In this document: one piece after another, positions 1-8,130 of the stretch
How positions within the stretch are numbered: position 1 is the first letter of the stretch
Layout: each line of letters starts with the position of its first letter
From: 13-2-20CM-66-19 sp036273735
GTDB lineage: Bacteria; Pseudomonadota; Gammaproteobacteria; Steroidobacterales; Steroidobacteraceae
Length of the DNA stretch: 64,000 bases
Reading direction: 5' to 3'
NCBI GenBank assembly: GCA_036273735.1
Contig: DASUHA010000061.1
Coordinates: 1 to 64,000, forward strand
Made by a program: the position numbers and the translations under genes
Notes under the pieces: model-generated
The model's input: only the letters and a program-made list of their open reading frames with translations
Database searches by the model: none
What the model was told of the DNA's origin: nothing

Positions 1-1
1 G

Positions 2-283
2 CTGCGGCGCTTGCGAGTGGCCCCTCACATGGACACCCTTTTGCGCAGGCGCCGCGCCGAGGTCGCGGCGGGTCTTGCCAGAGGCTATGCGACCTCCGGA
101 AGACGATTTCGCACCCTGGCCACGCTCGCCGCGAGCGCGCGCTACTCGTGGCATTGCCGGCAATGGTGGATTGGCGCAACGGCCGCGGCAGCGGCGGCCG
201 TTTTGCCGACATGGCTTTGGAGGAGGCTGAAAACGACGATCAACGGGCGCCTGCGCGAGCGCCGAATGGCGATTGCGCGATGA
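2..283 (+). CDS. C-terminal tail of a truncated gene, possibly a glycosyltransferase
   Basis: An open frame enters from the left edge and stops at 281-283, so only about 93 C-terminal residues are visible. The tail is rich in Arg and Ala. It holds one hydrophobic stretch (AATAAAAAAVLPTWLW-like) followed by a basic end, resembling the C-terminal tail of the family 2 glycosyltransferase at 3887-4867. Its stop overlaps the start of the ABC exporter as ATGA (280-283), which implies translational coupling and membership of the same operon. No catalytic motif lies inside the window. The glycosyltransferase call rests on tail resemblance and context and is tentative; that it is a real gene end is better supported. 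Confidence 0.45.
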   Translation: MRRLRVAPHMDTLLRRRRAEVAAGLARGYATSGRRFRTLATLAASARYSWHCRQWWIGATAAAAAAVLPTWLWRRLKTTINGRLRERRMAIAR

Positions 284-2055
284 GTTTCGTGTCCGACATC
301 TGGAGCGTGCTCAACCGGCGGCAGAGACGGCATGTGCTTGCGGCGCAGTTGATTTCCTTCGCCATGGCCATTTCCACCGTCACCGGCATCGCGGCGATCG
401 TTCCCTTCTTTGCCGTGCTGGGTGATCCCGGCGAGATCGATCGACATCCGCTTCTGCAGTGGCTGTACGCTCACGGCGATTTTTCCGGGAAATACGCTTT
501 CGTGGCGACTCTCGGCATGGGGTTCATCGCCGCCGTACTGATTTCCAATTTCATCAATGCGGTCGGCTCGCAGTCGATGATTCGCATTGCATATGAGATT
601 GGCGATCAGTTGCAGTCGGCTCTTTTCGACGAGTACCTCTCGCGGCCTTACTTGTTTCACGCGCGCACGCACAGCGCGACACTCTTCAGCAACGTCATGT
701 ACGAGCCGCGCCGATTCAGTGGCGGGATAATACAGAACGGCTTCCTACTGGTGACCAACACCGCCGCCGGCCTCCTCATCATTCTCTCCGTGCTGCTGTT
801 GAATCCCGCGATCTCGATCGTGATGCTCTTCTGCCTCGGCGGCGGCTACACTCTGATCTATCTGCGTGTGCGCAAGCGCCTGCGGCTCCTCGGGCGCACC
901 CGCTCGAGCGCTTGGGCCGAGCAGACCAGGACCGTCACCGAGAGTTTCGGCGCCATCAAGGAGATCCTCCTCCTGGAGGACCGGCGAGTCTTCCGCGAGG
1001 GCTTCGAGCGCGGCAGCCGGATCATTTCGGAAGCGGACTCGCGTATTCAATTCTTTGGCCAGACTCCCCGATACATCATGGAATGCCTGGCGGTCTCGGC
1101 CCTCGTGGGGATTGCCCTGGCGCTGGGCGGCGATGCGCGGGCGGGCAACTGGCTGGGGAAGCTGACATTCGTGGCATTCGCGGCGTACCGGTTGCTGCCG
1201 ATCATGCAACAGGCGTTCGTCGCGATCGTGAGGATCGGCGCGGATCGGGCTGGATTCGCGCTGGTCCTCGATGACCTGCGGCTCGCGCAGTGCGGCGCCG
1301 GCCGCTTGGCGCAAGCCCAGGCGGCAACGGCGCCGCTGCAATGGCAACATTGCCCGCGCGATGAGATCGCTCTCGAGCATCTGTCGTTTCAGTACGGAGC
1401 AGAGCGCGCGCCGGCATTGCAGGACGTCGACCTGCGCATTCCCGCCCGTGCCATCGTCGGCCTGATTGGCGCGAATGGCTCGGGCAAGACCACCTTGATG
1501 GACCTGATCGCGGGGCTTCTTGCGCCGACGAGCGGCGAGCTCAGGGTCGATGGCGTTTTGCTGGACGAGGCGAATCGGCCGGCGTGGCGCACTCGGATCG
1601 CCTACGTCCCCCAGAATACGTTTATTCTGGATGCGAGCATTGCGGAAAACATCGCATTCGGCGTCAGCCGCTCAGCGATCGACGTGCGCCGGCTGACCGA
1701 GGCGGCCCGCCTGGCGCAGCTCGAGGAGCTCGTACGGGCGCTGCCCGGCGGCTACGAGCACCGCCTCGGTGAGCGGGGAGTCGTGTTGAGCGCAGGACAA
1801 CGACAGAGAATCGGCATCGCGCGCGCGCTCTACAGAGATCGACCGGTATTGCTGCTGGACGAGGCAACGAGCGCGCTCGATGAGGCTGCCGAAAGTGAGC
1901 TGATCGCAACGCTCGTCGGGCTGCGAGGGCGCTGCACGGTCATCCTGATCGCCCATGGGTCGCGAATGGTGCGATCGTGCGATGTGGTGTTCGAGCTCGA
2001 AAATGGGAGGATTCGCGGCAGTGGATGTCCTCGACCCAGAGCGGCGGCTCGATAG
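280..2055 (+). CDS. ABC exporter, fused membrane and ATPase domains (MsbA/PglK type)
   Basis: About 591 residues. The N-terminal half has several hydrophobic segments (near residues 20-48, 70-95 and two around 145-190). The C-terminal nucleotide-binding domain has Walker A GANGSGKTT, a Q-loop (YVPQNT), the signature LSAGQRQRIGIARAL, Walker B with D-loop (VLLLDEATSALD) and a switch His (LIAH). It is therefore a homodimeric half-transporter of the lipid or lipid-linked glycan exporter class. I chose ATG 280 because it overlaps the upstream stop as ATGA; the frame is open back to 148, but that start would bury the upstream gene's end. Neighbouring glycan genes suggest that it flips or exports the product of this locus. 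The substrate cannot be read from sequence. Confidence 0.9.
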   Translation: MSFVSDIWSVLNRRQRRHVLAAQLISFAMAISTVTGIAAIVPFFAVLGDPGEIDRHPLLQWLYAHGDFSGKYAFVATLGMGFIAAVLISNFINAVGSQSMIRIAYEIGDQLQSALFDEYLSRPYLFHARTHSATLFSNVMYEPRRFSGGIIQNGFLLVTNTAAGLLIILSVLLLNPAISIVMLFCLGGGYTLIYLRVRKRLRLLGRTRSSAWAEQTRTVTESFGAIKEILLLEDRRVFREGFERGSRIISEADSRIQFFGQTPRYIMECLAVSALVGIALALGGDARAGNWLGKLTFVAFAAYRLLPIMQQAFVAIVRIGADRAGFALVLDDLRLAQCGAGRLAQAQAATAPLQWQHCPRDEIALEHLSFQYGAERAPALQDVDLRIPARAIVGLIGANGSGKTTLMDLIAGLLAPTSGELRVDGVLLDEANRPAWRTRIAYVPQNTFILDASIAENIAFGVSRSAIDVRRLTEAARLAQLEELVRALPGGYEHRLGERGVVLSAGQRQRIGIARALYRDRPVLLLDEATSALDEAAESELIATLVGLRGRCTVILIAHGSRMVRSCDVVFELENGRIRGSGCPRPRAAAR

Positions 2056-2056
2056 G

Positions 2057-3034
2057 GTGATCGTGCGACCTCGAGGGGGCTCGCCACCCGGCGACTCCCC
2101 CGTCATCGTGTTCGTCCTAGGCATGGGGAGGTCGGGAACGTCGGCGCTCACTAGAGCGCTTTCCCTGTGCGGGGGTGCCCTGCCCGCCACGCTTGTGGGC
2201 GCGGACGACAGCAATCAGAAGGGACATTGGGAGCCGCTGAACGCCCTGCACCTCAACGACGGATTCCTGAGGCGGCACGGCAGTACCTGGTTCGATCCCA
2301 CGCTGCGGCTGCAGAGCGAGGTTGTCATCAGCAGCGCCGAGCGGGACATCTTCCTGGATCGGATAAAGGCATTCCTCCGCGCGTTGCCGCCGGCACCCCT
2401 GCACATCATCAAGGAGCCCAGGATCACGGCGCTCTCCGACTTCTGGCTCGATGCCGCGCGGCAGACCGGATTCTGCCCCGCGGCCGCAATTCCCGTTCGC
2501 CATCCGGAAGAGGTATCGGCATCGCTGACGGCGCGGTACGGGATGTCATCGGAGCTGGCGAGCATCTTGTGGCTGAAGTACAACTTGCTGGCGGAGCGAC
2601 ACTCGCGTGATCTGCCGCGTGTTTTCGTCGAGTACTCGAATCTCCTGCGGGACTGGCGCGCCGAAACCTCGCGGATCGAGGCCGCGCTGTCCATCGACCT
2701 GTCGGTCCGGGACGAAGCCGCAATCGATGACTTCCTCTCGCCGACCCTGCAACGCCAGCACCGTGGCGCCCGGACTTCGCGAGTCTTTGGCGAGCAATGG
2801 GTTTCCCCCGTCTACGCCGCTCTGTCGGGGGCGGCCCGGGACGAGTCTCTGGACACGAGCGCCTTGGATGCGATCTTCGACTCCTATCGCGCATGCGAGC
2901 ACGCCGTCCGGATCTCTCTCGATGAGTTCCAGTCCCGCTTCCTCCCGGCGGCGGCCAAGGCCAGACCCCTCATCACCCGCCTGGTCAATCGCCTGCGGGC
3001 TGTAGCCCGCCGCGCTTCCGATGCTCGCCATTAA
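2057..3034 (+). CDS. Sulfotransferase-family protein
   Basis: About 325 residues from GTG 2057, one base after the ABC exporter stop. An in-frame ATG at 2003 would need a 53-base overlap. The N-terminal motif GMGRSGTSALTRAL (residues about 22-35) is the 5'-phosphosulfate-binding loop of PAPS-dependent sulfotransferases. It is followed by the GxWEP-like element (KGHWEP) common in bacterial capsule and exopolysaccharide sulfotransferases. A later segment VFVEYSNLLRDW resembles the region around the 3'-phosphate-binding site. Predicted role: sulfating, or otherwise modifying, the glycan or lipid made by this locus. Some members of this fold in polysaccharide clusters have no proven activity, so the reaction is inferred from the family. 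Confidence 0.8.
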   Translation: MIVRPRGGSPPGDSPVIVFVLGMGRSGTSALTRALSLCGGALPATLVGADDSNQKGHWEPLNALHLNDGFLRRHGSTWFDPTLRLQSEVVISSAERDIFLDRIKAFLRALPPAPLHIIKEPRITALSDFWLDAARQTGFCPAAAIPVRHPEEVSASLTARYGMSSELASILWLKYNLLAERHSRDLPRVFVEYSNLLRDWRAETSRIEAALSIDLSVRDEAAIDDFLSPTLQRQHRGARTSRVFGEQWVSPVYAALSGAARDESLDTSALDAIFDSYRACEHAVRISLDEFQSRFLPAAAKARPLITRLVNRLRAVARRASDARH

Positions 3035-3890
3035 CACACAGTTGAGGAAATCGCTGCAGCGCACGGCCGTACCCGACACGATCGTTCGCCTGGTCGAACG
3101 CGCGCGTGGAATACGTTATCCCCGAGCACTCATCGGGCGACGCAACTTTCCGCCACCCTGTCACGGCGGGGGCGGCATTCTCGTATTCGCCGCGCACCAG
3201 GATGATGAGGTTCTCGGCCTGGGATTGACCCTCGCCAGACACCGAAGCAATCGCGATCGCGTGATGGTCGTTTTCACGACGAATGGCGCGGGTGGAAACT
3301 GGAAGGAGAGCAACGCGGTGCAACGAGCAGTATCCGCCGCTCGATTCAAAGAGGCATGCGACGCGCTCGCCGTCATCGGCATCGATGCTGCGGAGATCGT
3401 GTGCCTCGGGTTTCCGGATGGGGGGCTGCACAGGTACATTCCAGAGGCAAGCGATGACATCGCAACTCTCATCCGGGCGATCGGCCCCCACATGATTTAC
3501 GTGCACGCCATGGAGGGTGGGCACCGCGACCACGACGTGACTGCCTTCGTCGTACAGCAAGTCAGCACCCGCCTGCGAATCGAGCCGATATTCGAGTGGG
3601 CCGAATACAACAGCGAGGCGCCTGGTGGCCAGCCGATTTCGGAGGCCCGGTTTGCCTCCGATCCCTACGTGCCGGACTTCGAGTGCGCGCCGACGCCGGT
3701 CGATCAGAGCGAATTGATGCGCAAACAGGCGATGTTGGCCAAATATGCATCGCAGGCTGTTTCGATCCGATACTACCCCTTTCGCAGCGAGATCCTGCGC
3801 AAGGCGCGGCCGGTGCATCTGTTGCCCCGGCTGGCGCATTTCACGCGCATGCCCCAAAGTCGGCTTCGCTCTTTGATCGGCCGCGCATGA
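3021..3890 (+). CDS. PIG-L family N-acetyl-sugar deacetylase
   Basis: 289 residues starting at ATG 3021, overlapping the sulfotransferase stop by 14 bases. The zinc-site motif AHQDDE (residues 58-63, usual form AHPDDE) and the distal GHRDHD (167-172) supply the His/Asp/His set expected in PIG-L/LmbE deacetylases. These enzymes remove N-acetyl groups from GlcNAc-containing lipids, thiols and antibiotics. The substitution of Gln for Pro in the first motif is tolerated in the family. The stop overlaps the next gene's start as ATGA. In this setting it probably deacetylates an N-acetylhexosamine in a surface glycan or glycolipid. The precise substrate is unknown. Confidence 0.85.
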   Translation: MLAINTQLRKSLQRTAVPDTIVRLVERARGIRYPRALIGRRNFPPPCHGGGGILVFAAHQDDEVLGLGLTLARHRSNRDRVMVVFTTNGAGGNWKESNAVQRAVSAARFKEACDALAVIGIDAAEIVCLGFPDGGLHRYIPEASDDIATLIRAIGPHMIYVHAMEGGHRDHDVTAFVVQQVSTRLRIEPIFEWAEYNSEAPGGQPISEARFASDPYVPDFECAPTPVDQSELMRKQAMLAKYASQAVSIRYYPFRSEILRKARPVHLLPRLAHFTRMPQSRLRSLIGRA

Positions 3891-4867
3891 CACCTGCCGT
3901 CTCGATCGTCTTGGCGACCTTCAACCGCCTGGAATTGCTGCGGTCGTCGGTGGATTCGGTCTTGAGCCAGACGTTCCGCGACTGGGAGCTCATCATCGCC
4001 GATGACGGCTCGGACGAGCCGACGAAGCGGTTCATCGGGTCGCTCGAGAGCGGGCGCGTGCGGGTGCTCTGGCTGCGGCACAGCGGTCGTGCATCGGTTG
4101 TACGCAACGCCGCGTTGCGCGTGGCACGGGGCGAGTACATCGCGTTTCAGGACTCAGACGATTTGTGGCTGCCGAGCAAGCTCGAGATCCAGATCGGCTC
4201 GCTGCGGCGCAATCCTGAGCGCGCCTGGAGCCACACCAAATATCAACTGGTTGACGTATCGGGTGCGCCGACCGCGTGGAGTCTGCGCACGGGCGGGTGG
4301 CCGACCCCCGGTGGCTGGATACTCGACCAACTGATCAGAGGCGAAACCGTCATCGCGCTGCCGAGCGTGGTCGCTTCCCGCCGGCTGCTCGAGGAAGCTG
4401 GAGGCTTCGACGAGCAGTTGAGCGATACGGAAGATTACGAGCTGTGGTTACGCCTGGCGCGGCGCAGCGAGATCGACGCGATCGATGAGCTTCTCACGCT
4501 GGTACGGCGTCACGACCAGCACTTTTCCGCCAAGCCGATCGAGGCCTTTCAAGCCGCGCGCTGCGTGATCGAGAGGCAGCTGCGCAGTCCGGACGTCGAG
4601 CACCTTCGCCCCGTTTTGTTGCGGCAGCGCGCGCGGGTCGTCGTCGGCCTCGCCCGAAGCCGTGCGGCAGCGGGTCAGCGTCGCGATGCGCTGGCTACCC
4701 TGATCCCGGGCGTTCGATATTTCGGGCGCTATCCGCAGTTTTTGCCTGGCGCGCTGGCAGCGATCGCGCTGGTGTTGATGCCCCGGGCACTGCTCGGGTT
4801 GCTCAAGAGAGCCCGCCGGGCCCGAGCCCGGGTCAGAGACTCATTACCCGTGGATCACGCAGACTGA
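3887..4867 (+). CDS. Family 2 glycosyltransferase
   Basis: 326 residues from ATG 3887, which overlaps the PIG-L stop (ATGA). GT-A fold features are clear: the opening VSIVLATFN strand, DDGS (39-42), the metal-binding QDSDD (88-92) and an acceptor-side EDYELW (182-187), which typically carries the catalytic base. A C-terminal hydrophobic/basic tail (about 290-315) suggests peripheral membrane attachment. The frame is open upstream to 3596, but family alignment begins at MTPAVS. It ends the plus-strand run, and its 3' end overlaps the convergent radical SAM gene by 35 bases. Sugar specificity is not predictable. Confidence 0.9.
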   Translation: MTPAVSIVLATFNRLELLRSSVDSVLSQTFRDWELIIADDGSDEPTKRFIGSLESGRVRVLWLRHSGRASVVRNAALRVARGEYIAFQDSDDLWLPSKLEIQIGSLRRNPERAWSHTKYQLVDVSGAPTAWSLRTGGWPTPGGWILDQLIRGETVIALPSVVASRRLLEEAGGFDEQLSDTEDYELWLRLARRSEIDAIDELLTLVRRHDQHFSAKPIEAFQAARCVIERQLRSPDVEHLRPVLLRQRARVVVGLARSRAAAGQRRDALATLIPGVRYFGRYPQFLPGALAAIALVLMPRALLGLLKRARRARARVRDSLPVDHAD

Positions 4868-6350
4868 TCATCCGCTTCCACAGGTCGAGCTCCCAGGGCC
4901 GTCCGTATTTGCCATACCGAAACCGCCAGGAAGCGAGTCCCTGCAGTGTAACCTTGCCCCACCGCGGAGCATGCACGTCCATCACGGTGGGAAAGCGGCA
5001 GCCGAGCACCGTCGTGAAATCGCGAATGCGGGTGCGCAGCCGCTCCGATAGCCAGGGCGCCCGCGAGTGGCACCAGTAGCCATGCCAGAATGGCTCGGCC
5101 CATTCCTCGGCGCTGCTCGGAAACACGACCGGCGCGCCGTCGCAATCGCGAAGCTCCGCCATGGAGCGGGTGACCGCCGGCTCTGCCCGGTCGGGCGCCG
5201 GCGGCACCGGTGTGTAGACGTAGATCATGACCTCCGTTTCGGGATAGCGGCGCTTGATCAGCCGGATGAAATCGAAGGTCTTCTCCGTCTCGCCTTCCGG
5301 ATCGCGCGGCGGCGCCACCATGAACGACAGCTCCGCGACGACCCCATGCCCGCGGCAGGCCTCAATCGCGGCCAGGGTCTGATCGGGGCGGGTTCCCTTG
5401 CGGATATCGTGCAGCAGCCACTCGCTCGGCGACTCCGCCCCGATGTAGGCCATGCGCAGCCCGCTCTTTCTGAGCAGCGCCCACGAGCGCTCGGACAGAT
5501 TCAACATGGCGTCCGAGCGGGCGAATGACCACCAGGAGAGCTCGTGCCTGGCGAGAATCTCGAGGAGCGGCTGCATGTCCACTTCCCGATCGAAGAAGTT
5601 GTGATCGTAGAACTGGATGCCATCGACGCCGAGCTGCCCGGTGAGAAAGCGCAGGTCTTCCTCGAGCCGCGCCGGCGTCGGCAGCGCCGTCTTGCCGCGA
5701 AACATGCCCGCGACGCCGCAGAAGGTGCAGCGGTAACGGCAACCGAGGGCCGCCTGGTAGCCTGCGGTGCGGCGGCCGAGGTAAGTCTGCGGCAGATACC
5801 TTCGCGGATCGCCGAGCAGCTCGTAGGGGAGTCTCGAGGCGAGACTCGCCGCCGTGAACGGGCGCCGCCCGTTGTGCACGATCACTCCATCGCGCCGCCA
5901 GCTGAGTCCGGGTATCGCGGCGAGCGAGCTGCCGGCTTCGCCCAGGCTATCGAGCAGATGAGTGAAGGTCTGCTCACCCTGTGCGCGCACGACGAAGTCG
6001 ACATAGGAGGCGTTCAACGCGGCCTGTGGACAGTTGGTGGGGAATGCCCCGCCCCAGACGATCGGCACGGCCGGGAACCTCTCCCGAATGGCCTTGGAAG
6101 CGGCGATCGCCGAGCGCAGCTGCGGCCCGCCCATCACGGTCAGCCCGACGGCGCGTATCGGTGTCTCCGCCATGATTCGCAGCGCGGTCGCGATGAAATC
6201 GCGGTCCACGTTGCCGTCGAGAATGCGCCACGGATATCGGCCCTCGAGCGCCGCCGCCAGACTCAGCACGGCCAGCGGCCAGCGCGCATTGCGCTGTTTG
6301 GTGATCGTCGGGTTGACGAGCAGCACCGTACCCGGATCGCCGGCCATCAC
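4833..6350 (-). CDS. Cobalamin-binding-type radical SAM protein
   Basis: 505 residues. The N-terminal third looks like the Rossmann-like B12-binding domain (LLVNPT opening, GLTVMGG, then IVWGGAFPT at about 97-105) without an obvious DxHxxG, so cobalamin would bind base-off without a protein His ligand. The radical SAM core follows, with CRYRCTFC giving the CxxxCxxC cluster ligands C204, C208 and C211. Enzymes of this class (BchE, HpnP and HpnJ relatives, and C/P-methylases) methylate or rearrange unactivated carbons. It is the distal gene of a minus-strand run, and its start sits 4 bases inside the methyltransferase 3' end (6347-6350). The substrate is unknown; the locus context suggests a sugar, lipid or small molecule. 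Confidence 0.87.
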   Translation of the reverse strand: MMAGDPGTVLLVNPTITKQRNARWPLAVLSLAAALEGRYPWRILDGNVDRDFIATALRIMAETPIRAVGLTVMGGPQLRSAIAASKAIRERFPAVPIVWGGAFPTNCPQAALNASYVDFVVRAQGEQTFTHLLDSLGEAGSSLAAIPGLSWRRDGVIVHNGRRPFTAASLASRLPYELLGDPRRYLPQTYLGRRTAGYQAALGCRYRCTFCGVAGMFRGKTALPTPARLEEDLRFLTGQLGVDGIQFYDHNFFDREVDMQPLLEILARHELSWWSFARSDAMLNLSERSWALLRKSGLRMAYIGAESPSEWLLHDIRKGTRPDQTLAAIEACRGHGVVAELSFMVAPPRDPEGETEKTFDFIRLIKRRYPETEVMIYVYTPVPPAPDRAEPAVTRSMAELRDCDGAPVVFPSSAEEWAEPFWHGYWCHSRAPWLSERLRTRIRDFTTVLGCRFPTVMDVHAPRWGKVTLQGLASWRFRYGKYGRPWELDLWKRMISLRDPRVMSL

Positions 6351-7090
6351 GCCGCTCCTGTCGTGTTACCGGCAGTGACGCCGTAGAGCGTGAGGTGCTC
6401 ACCGAAATACCGGCGCTCCGCCAGCGGCGATATGCCGTGGCCACCCCGGCGCAGCGGCCCGAGGAATACCTGCGCATCACCAAAAGTCGACAACAGCAAC
6501 AACGCCGTGCCACCCGGCTTGAGATGCCGATGCAGCCCCTCGGCGAAACGCTCCCCCAGGCCATTCGCCCGCCAGGCGCGGTCGCGGTCGTTGCGCGCCT
6601 CGCCGGTCTTGAACGGCGGGTTGAACAATATGAGGTCGAAGCGCTCCCCGACGATCGGCTCGAAGAGATCGCCATGGCGCACGTCGACCGTGCCTTCGGC
6701 ACGGTTGATGAGCGCGTTGATCCGCGCGCAACGCACGGCAGAAGCGTTGATGTCGACCGCGACGACCCGGCGGGCATGCCTCGCCGCGAACACCGCGCAC
6801 ACTCCCGAGCCGGTACCCATGTCCAGCACTTCCGTCTCTGGCCCGATCCGACTCGAGTCGAGCTGCGAGACGAAGAACTCCCCCGTCCGCATCCGCTTCG
6901 GATTGAAAACGCTGGGCGTCACGAGTATCGGAGTACCGTATACCTGCTCGACGATGAATTCGTCGTAGCGGTCGAAGCCACGCAGGTGGTGAAAGAGACG
7001 CAGCAGCTTGACGAGCGCGCGGGTGGCCGCGGAAAAGCTGACAGGGGTCGCGGCGTTCGCTGCGCGCTCTGTGCCAACGTCTTCCATCAT
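6347..7090 (-). CDS. SAM-dependent methyltransferase, HemK/small-domain class
   Basis: 247 residues from ATG 7090, which overlaps the upstream radical SAM stop as ATGA; the frame is open to 7183, but that start would lie inside the upstream gene. SAM-binding motif I is DMGTGSG (90-96), with the acidic residue after the second strand in AVDIN (111-115). Motif IV is NPPF (157-160), the form found in N-methyltransferases acting on planar nitrogens (HemK/PrmC, RsmC, DNA adenine enzymes), though small-molecule methylases share it. An N-terminal 60-residue segment (FDRYDEFIVEQVYGTPILVTP) resembles the substrate-recognition part of HemK-like proteins. Encoded between two radical SAM genes, it likely acts on the same product. 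Confidence 0.83.
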   Translation of the reverse strand: MMEDVGTERAANAATPVSFSAATRALVKLLRLFHHLRGFDRYDEFIVEQVYGTPILVTPSVFNPKRMRTGEFFVSQLDSSRIGPETEVLDMGTGSGVCAVFAARHARRVVAVDINASAVRCARINALINRAEGTVDVRHGDLFEPIVGERFDLILFNPPFKTGEARNDRDRAWRANGLGERFAEGLHRHLKPGGTALLLLSTFGDAQVFLGPLRRGGHGISPLAERRYFGEHLTLYGVTAGNTTGAA

Positions 7091-8130
7091 TGCCTCGCGC
7101 CCCGACGCATGGGAAGCAACTCGCGATCGGCCGCGGCCACGTGACCCGGATCGCGCCATATAGAGCAGACGCATCGTGAGCATTCGGCGCGCTCCCCGCG
7201 TCGAATGGAAGCGCGCAAGGCGATCATGTCCTCCCCGTCGAGCGCCGAGCCCAGATCATCCGTCACTACGGCTTGGTGTGGTCCGCCGATGAAAAAGCAG
7301 GGGCTGACGTGCCGACGGGCATCGATGACGGCAGAGAACTCCGGCGCATTGCAGCGCACCGGCGGAAAGCGTCCGAGCCCGCAGACCGCCGTGAAGTAGG
7401 CCAGCAGCTGCCGGCGCAGCTTCTCCGGATTCTCTGCGATGAATCCCGTGCGAAAATCCTCCGCATGATCACGTTCGAGGCCCACCAGGATCCTTTGCAG
7501 CTCCGGCAGATCCTCCGCGCGCAACGCCAGATCGGCGGCAAAATCCTCGTGCCGCTTGAAAGCGTGCGAGTTGGCGACATCGACCGCGAGGAAGGAGACT
7601 TGTGCAACACCCAACTCCCGGGCGAGCTCGACGAAGCCGGGCAACTGGCGGAAGTTGCCACGCTGCACGGTTACGCGCAGCGTGACGACTGCGTTCGCGC
7701 CGACCGCGGCCCGGACGCCCCGGCAGACGACATCGAACGCGTCGACTCCGCGGATTGCGGCGTAAGTACCGCTATCCGTTCCGTCGAGGGACACCGTGAT
7801 CGCATCGAAGAGCATCGATGCCCGCGAGGCATGCTTGGCGAGCGAGAGACCCGATGTCAGCAGCCATACCTTCAGACCCTGTTGCCCGAGAACGGCGGCG
7901 ATCTGCTGCCACTCGGGATTGAGCAACGGCTCACCGCCCGAGATCAGCACCACTTCGGTTCCCAGCCGCTCGAGGCTCGGCAGCAGGCGGTTGACGGCTT
8001 CCAAATCGAGGTCGACCCGTCCGTGCCTCCAATAGTCACAGCTCACGCAGCGGGAATTACAACGCTCACTGAGGAATAGCGTCACGAGCGGCAGCCGCTC
8101 CAGCGACGTTCGTCCGTTGTACGACGCCAT
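7087..8130 (-). CDS. Radical SAM protein with C-terminal Cys-rich (SPASM/twitch-like) region
   Basis: 347 residues from ATG 8130, where the preceding stop and this start share one base (TGATG); in-frame codons further upstream lie inside that gene. The core has C24, C28 and C31 (CNSRCVSC), the GGEPLL motif and a typical TIM-barrel progression (SLDGTDSGTY). The C-terminus carries further cysteines (CNAPEFSAVIDA...CFF and ECSRCVCSIW), spaced like an auxiliary Fe-S site of SPASM/twitch proteins. Such enzymes mature peptides, oxidise alcohols or modify sugars. No precursor peptide gene is visible nearby, which argues against RiPP maturation here. It lies between a B12-radical SAM gene and a methyltransferase in one coupled run. 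Confidence 0.85.
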   Translation of the reverse strand: MASYNGRTSLERLPLVTLFLSERCNSRCVSCDYWRHGRVDLDLEAVNRLLPSLERLGTEVVLISGGEPLLNPEWQQIAAVLGQQGLKVWLLTSGLSLAKHASRASMLFDAITVSLDGTDSGTYAAIRGVDAFDVVCRGVRAAVGANAVVTLRVTVQRGNFRQLPGFVELARELGVAQVSFLAVDVANSHAFKRHEDFAADLALRAEDLPELQRILVGLERDHAEDFRTGFIAENPEKLRRQLLAYFTAVCGLGRFPPVRCNAPEFSAVIDARRHVSPCFFIGGPHQAVVTDDLGSALDGEDMIALRASIRRGERAECSRCVCSIWRDPGHVAAADRELLPMRRGARQ

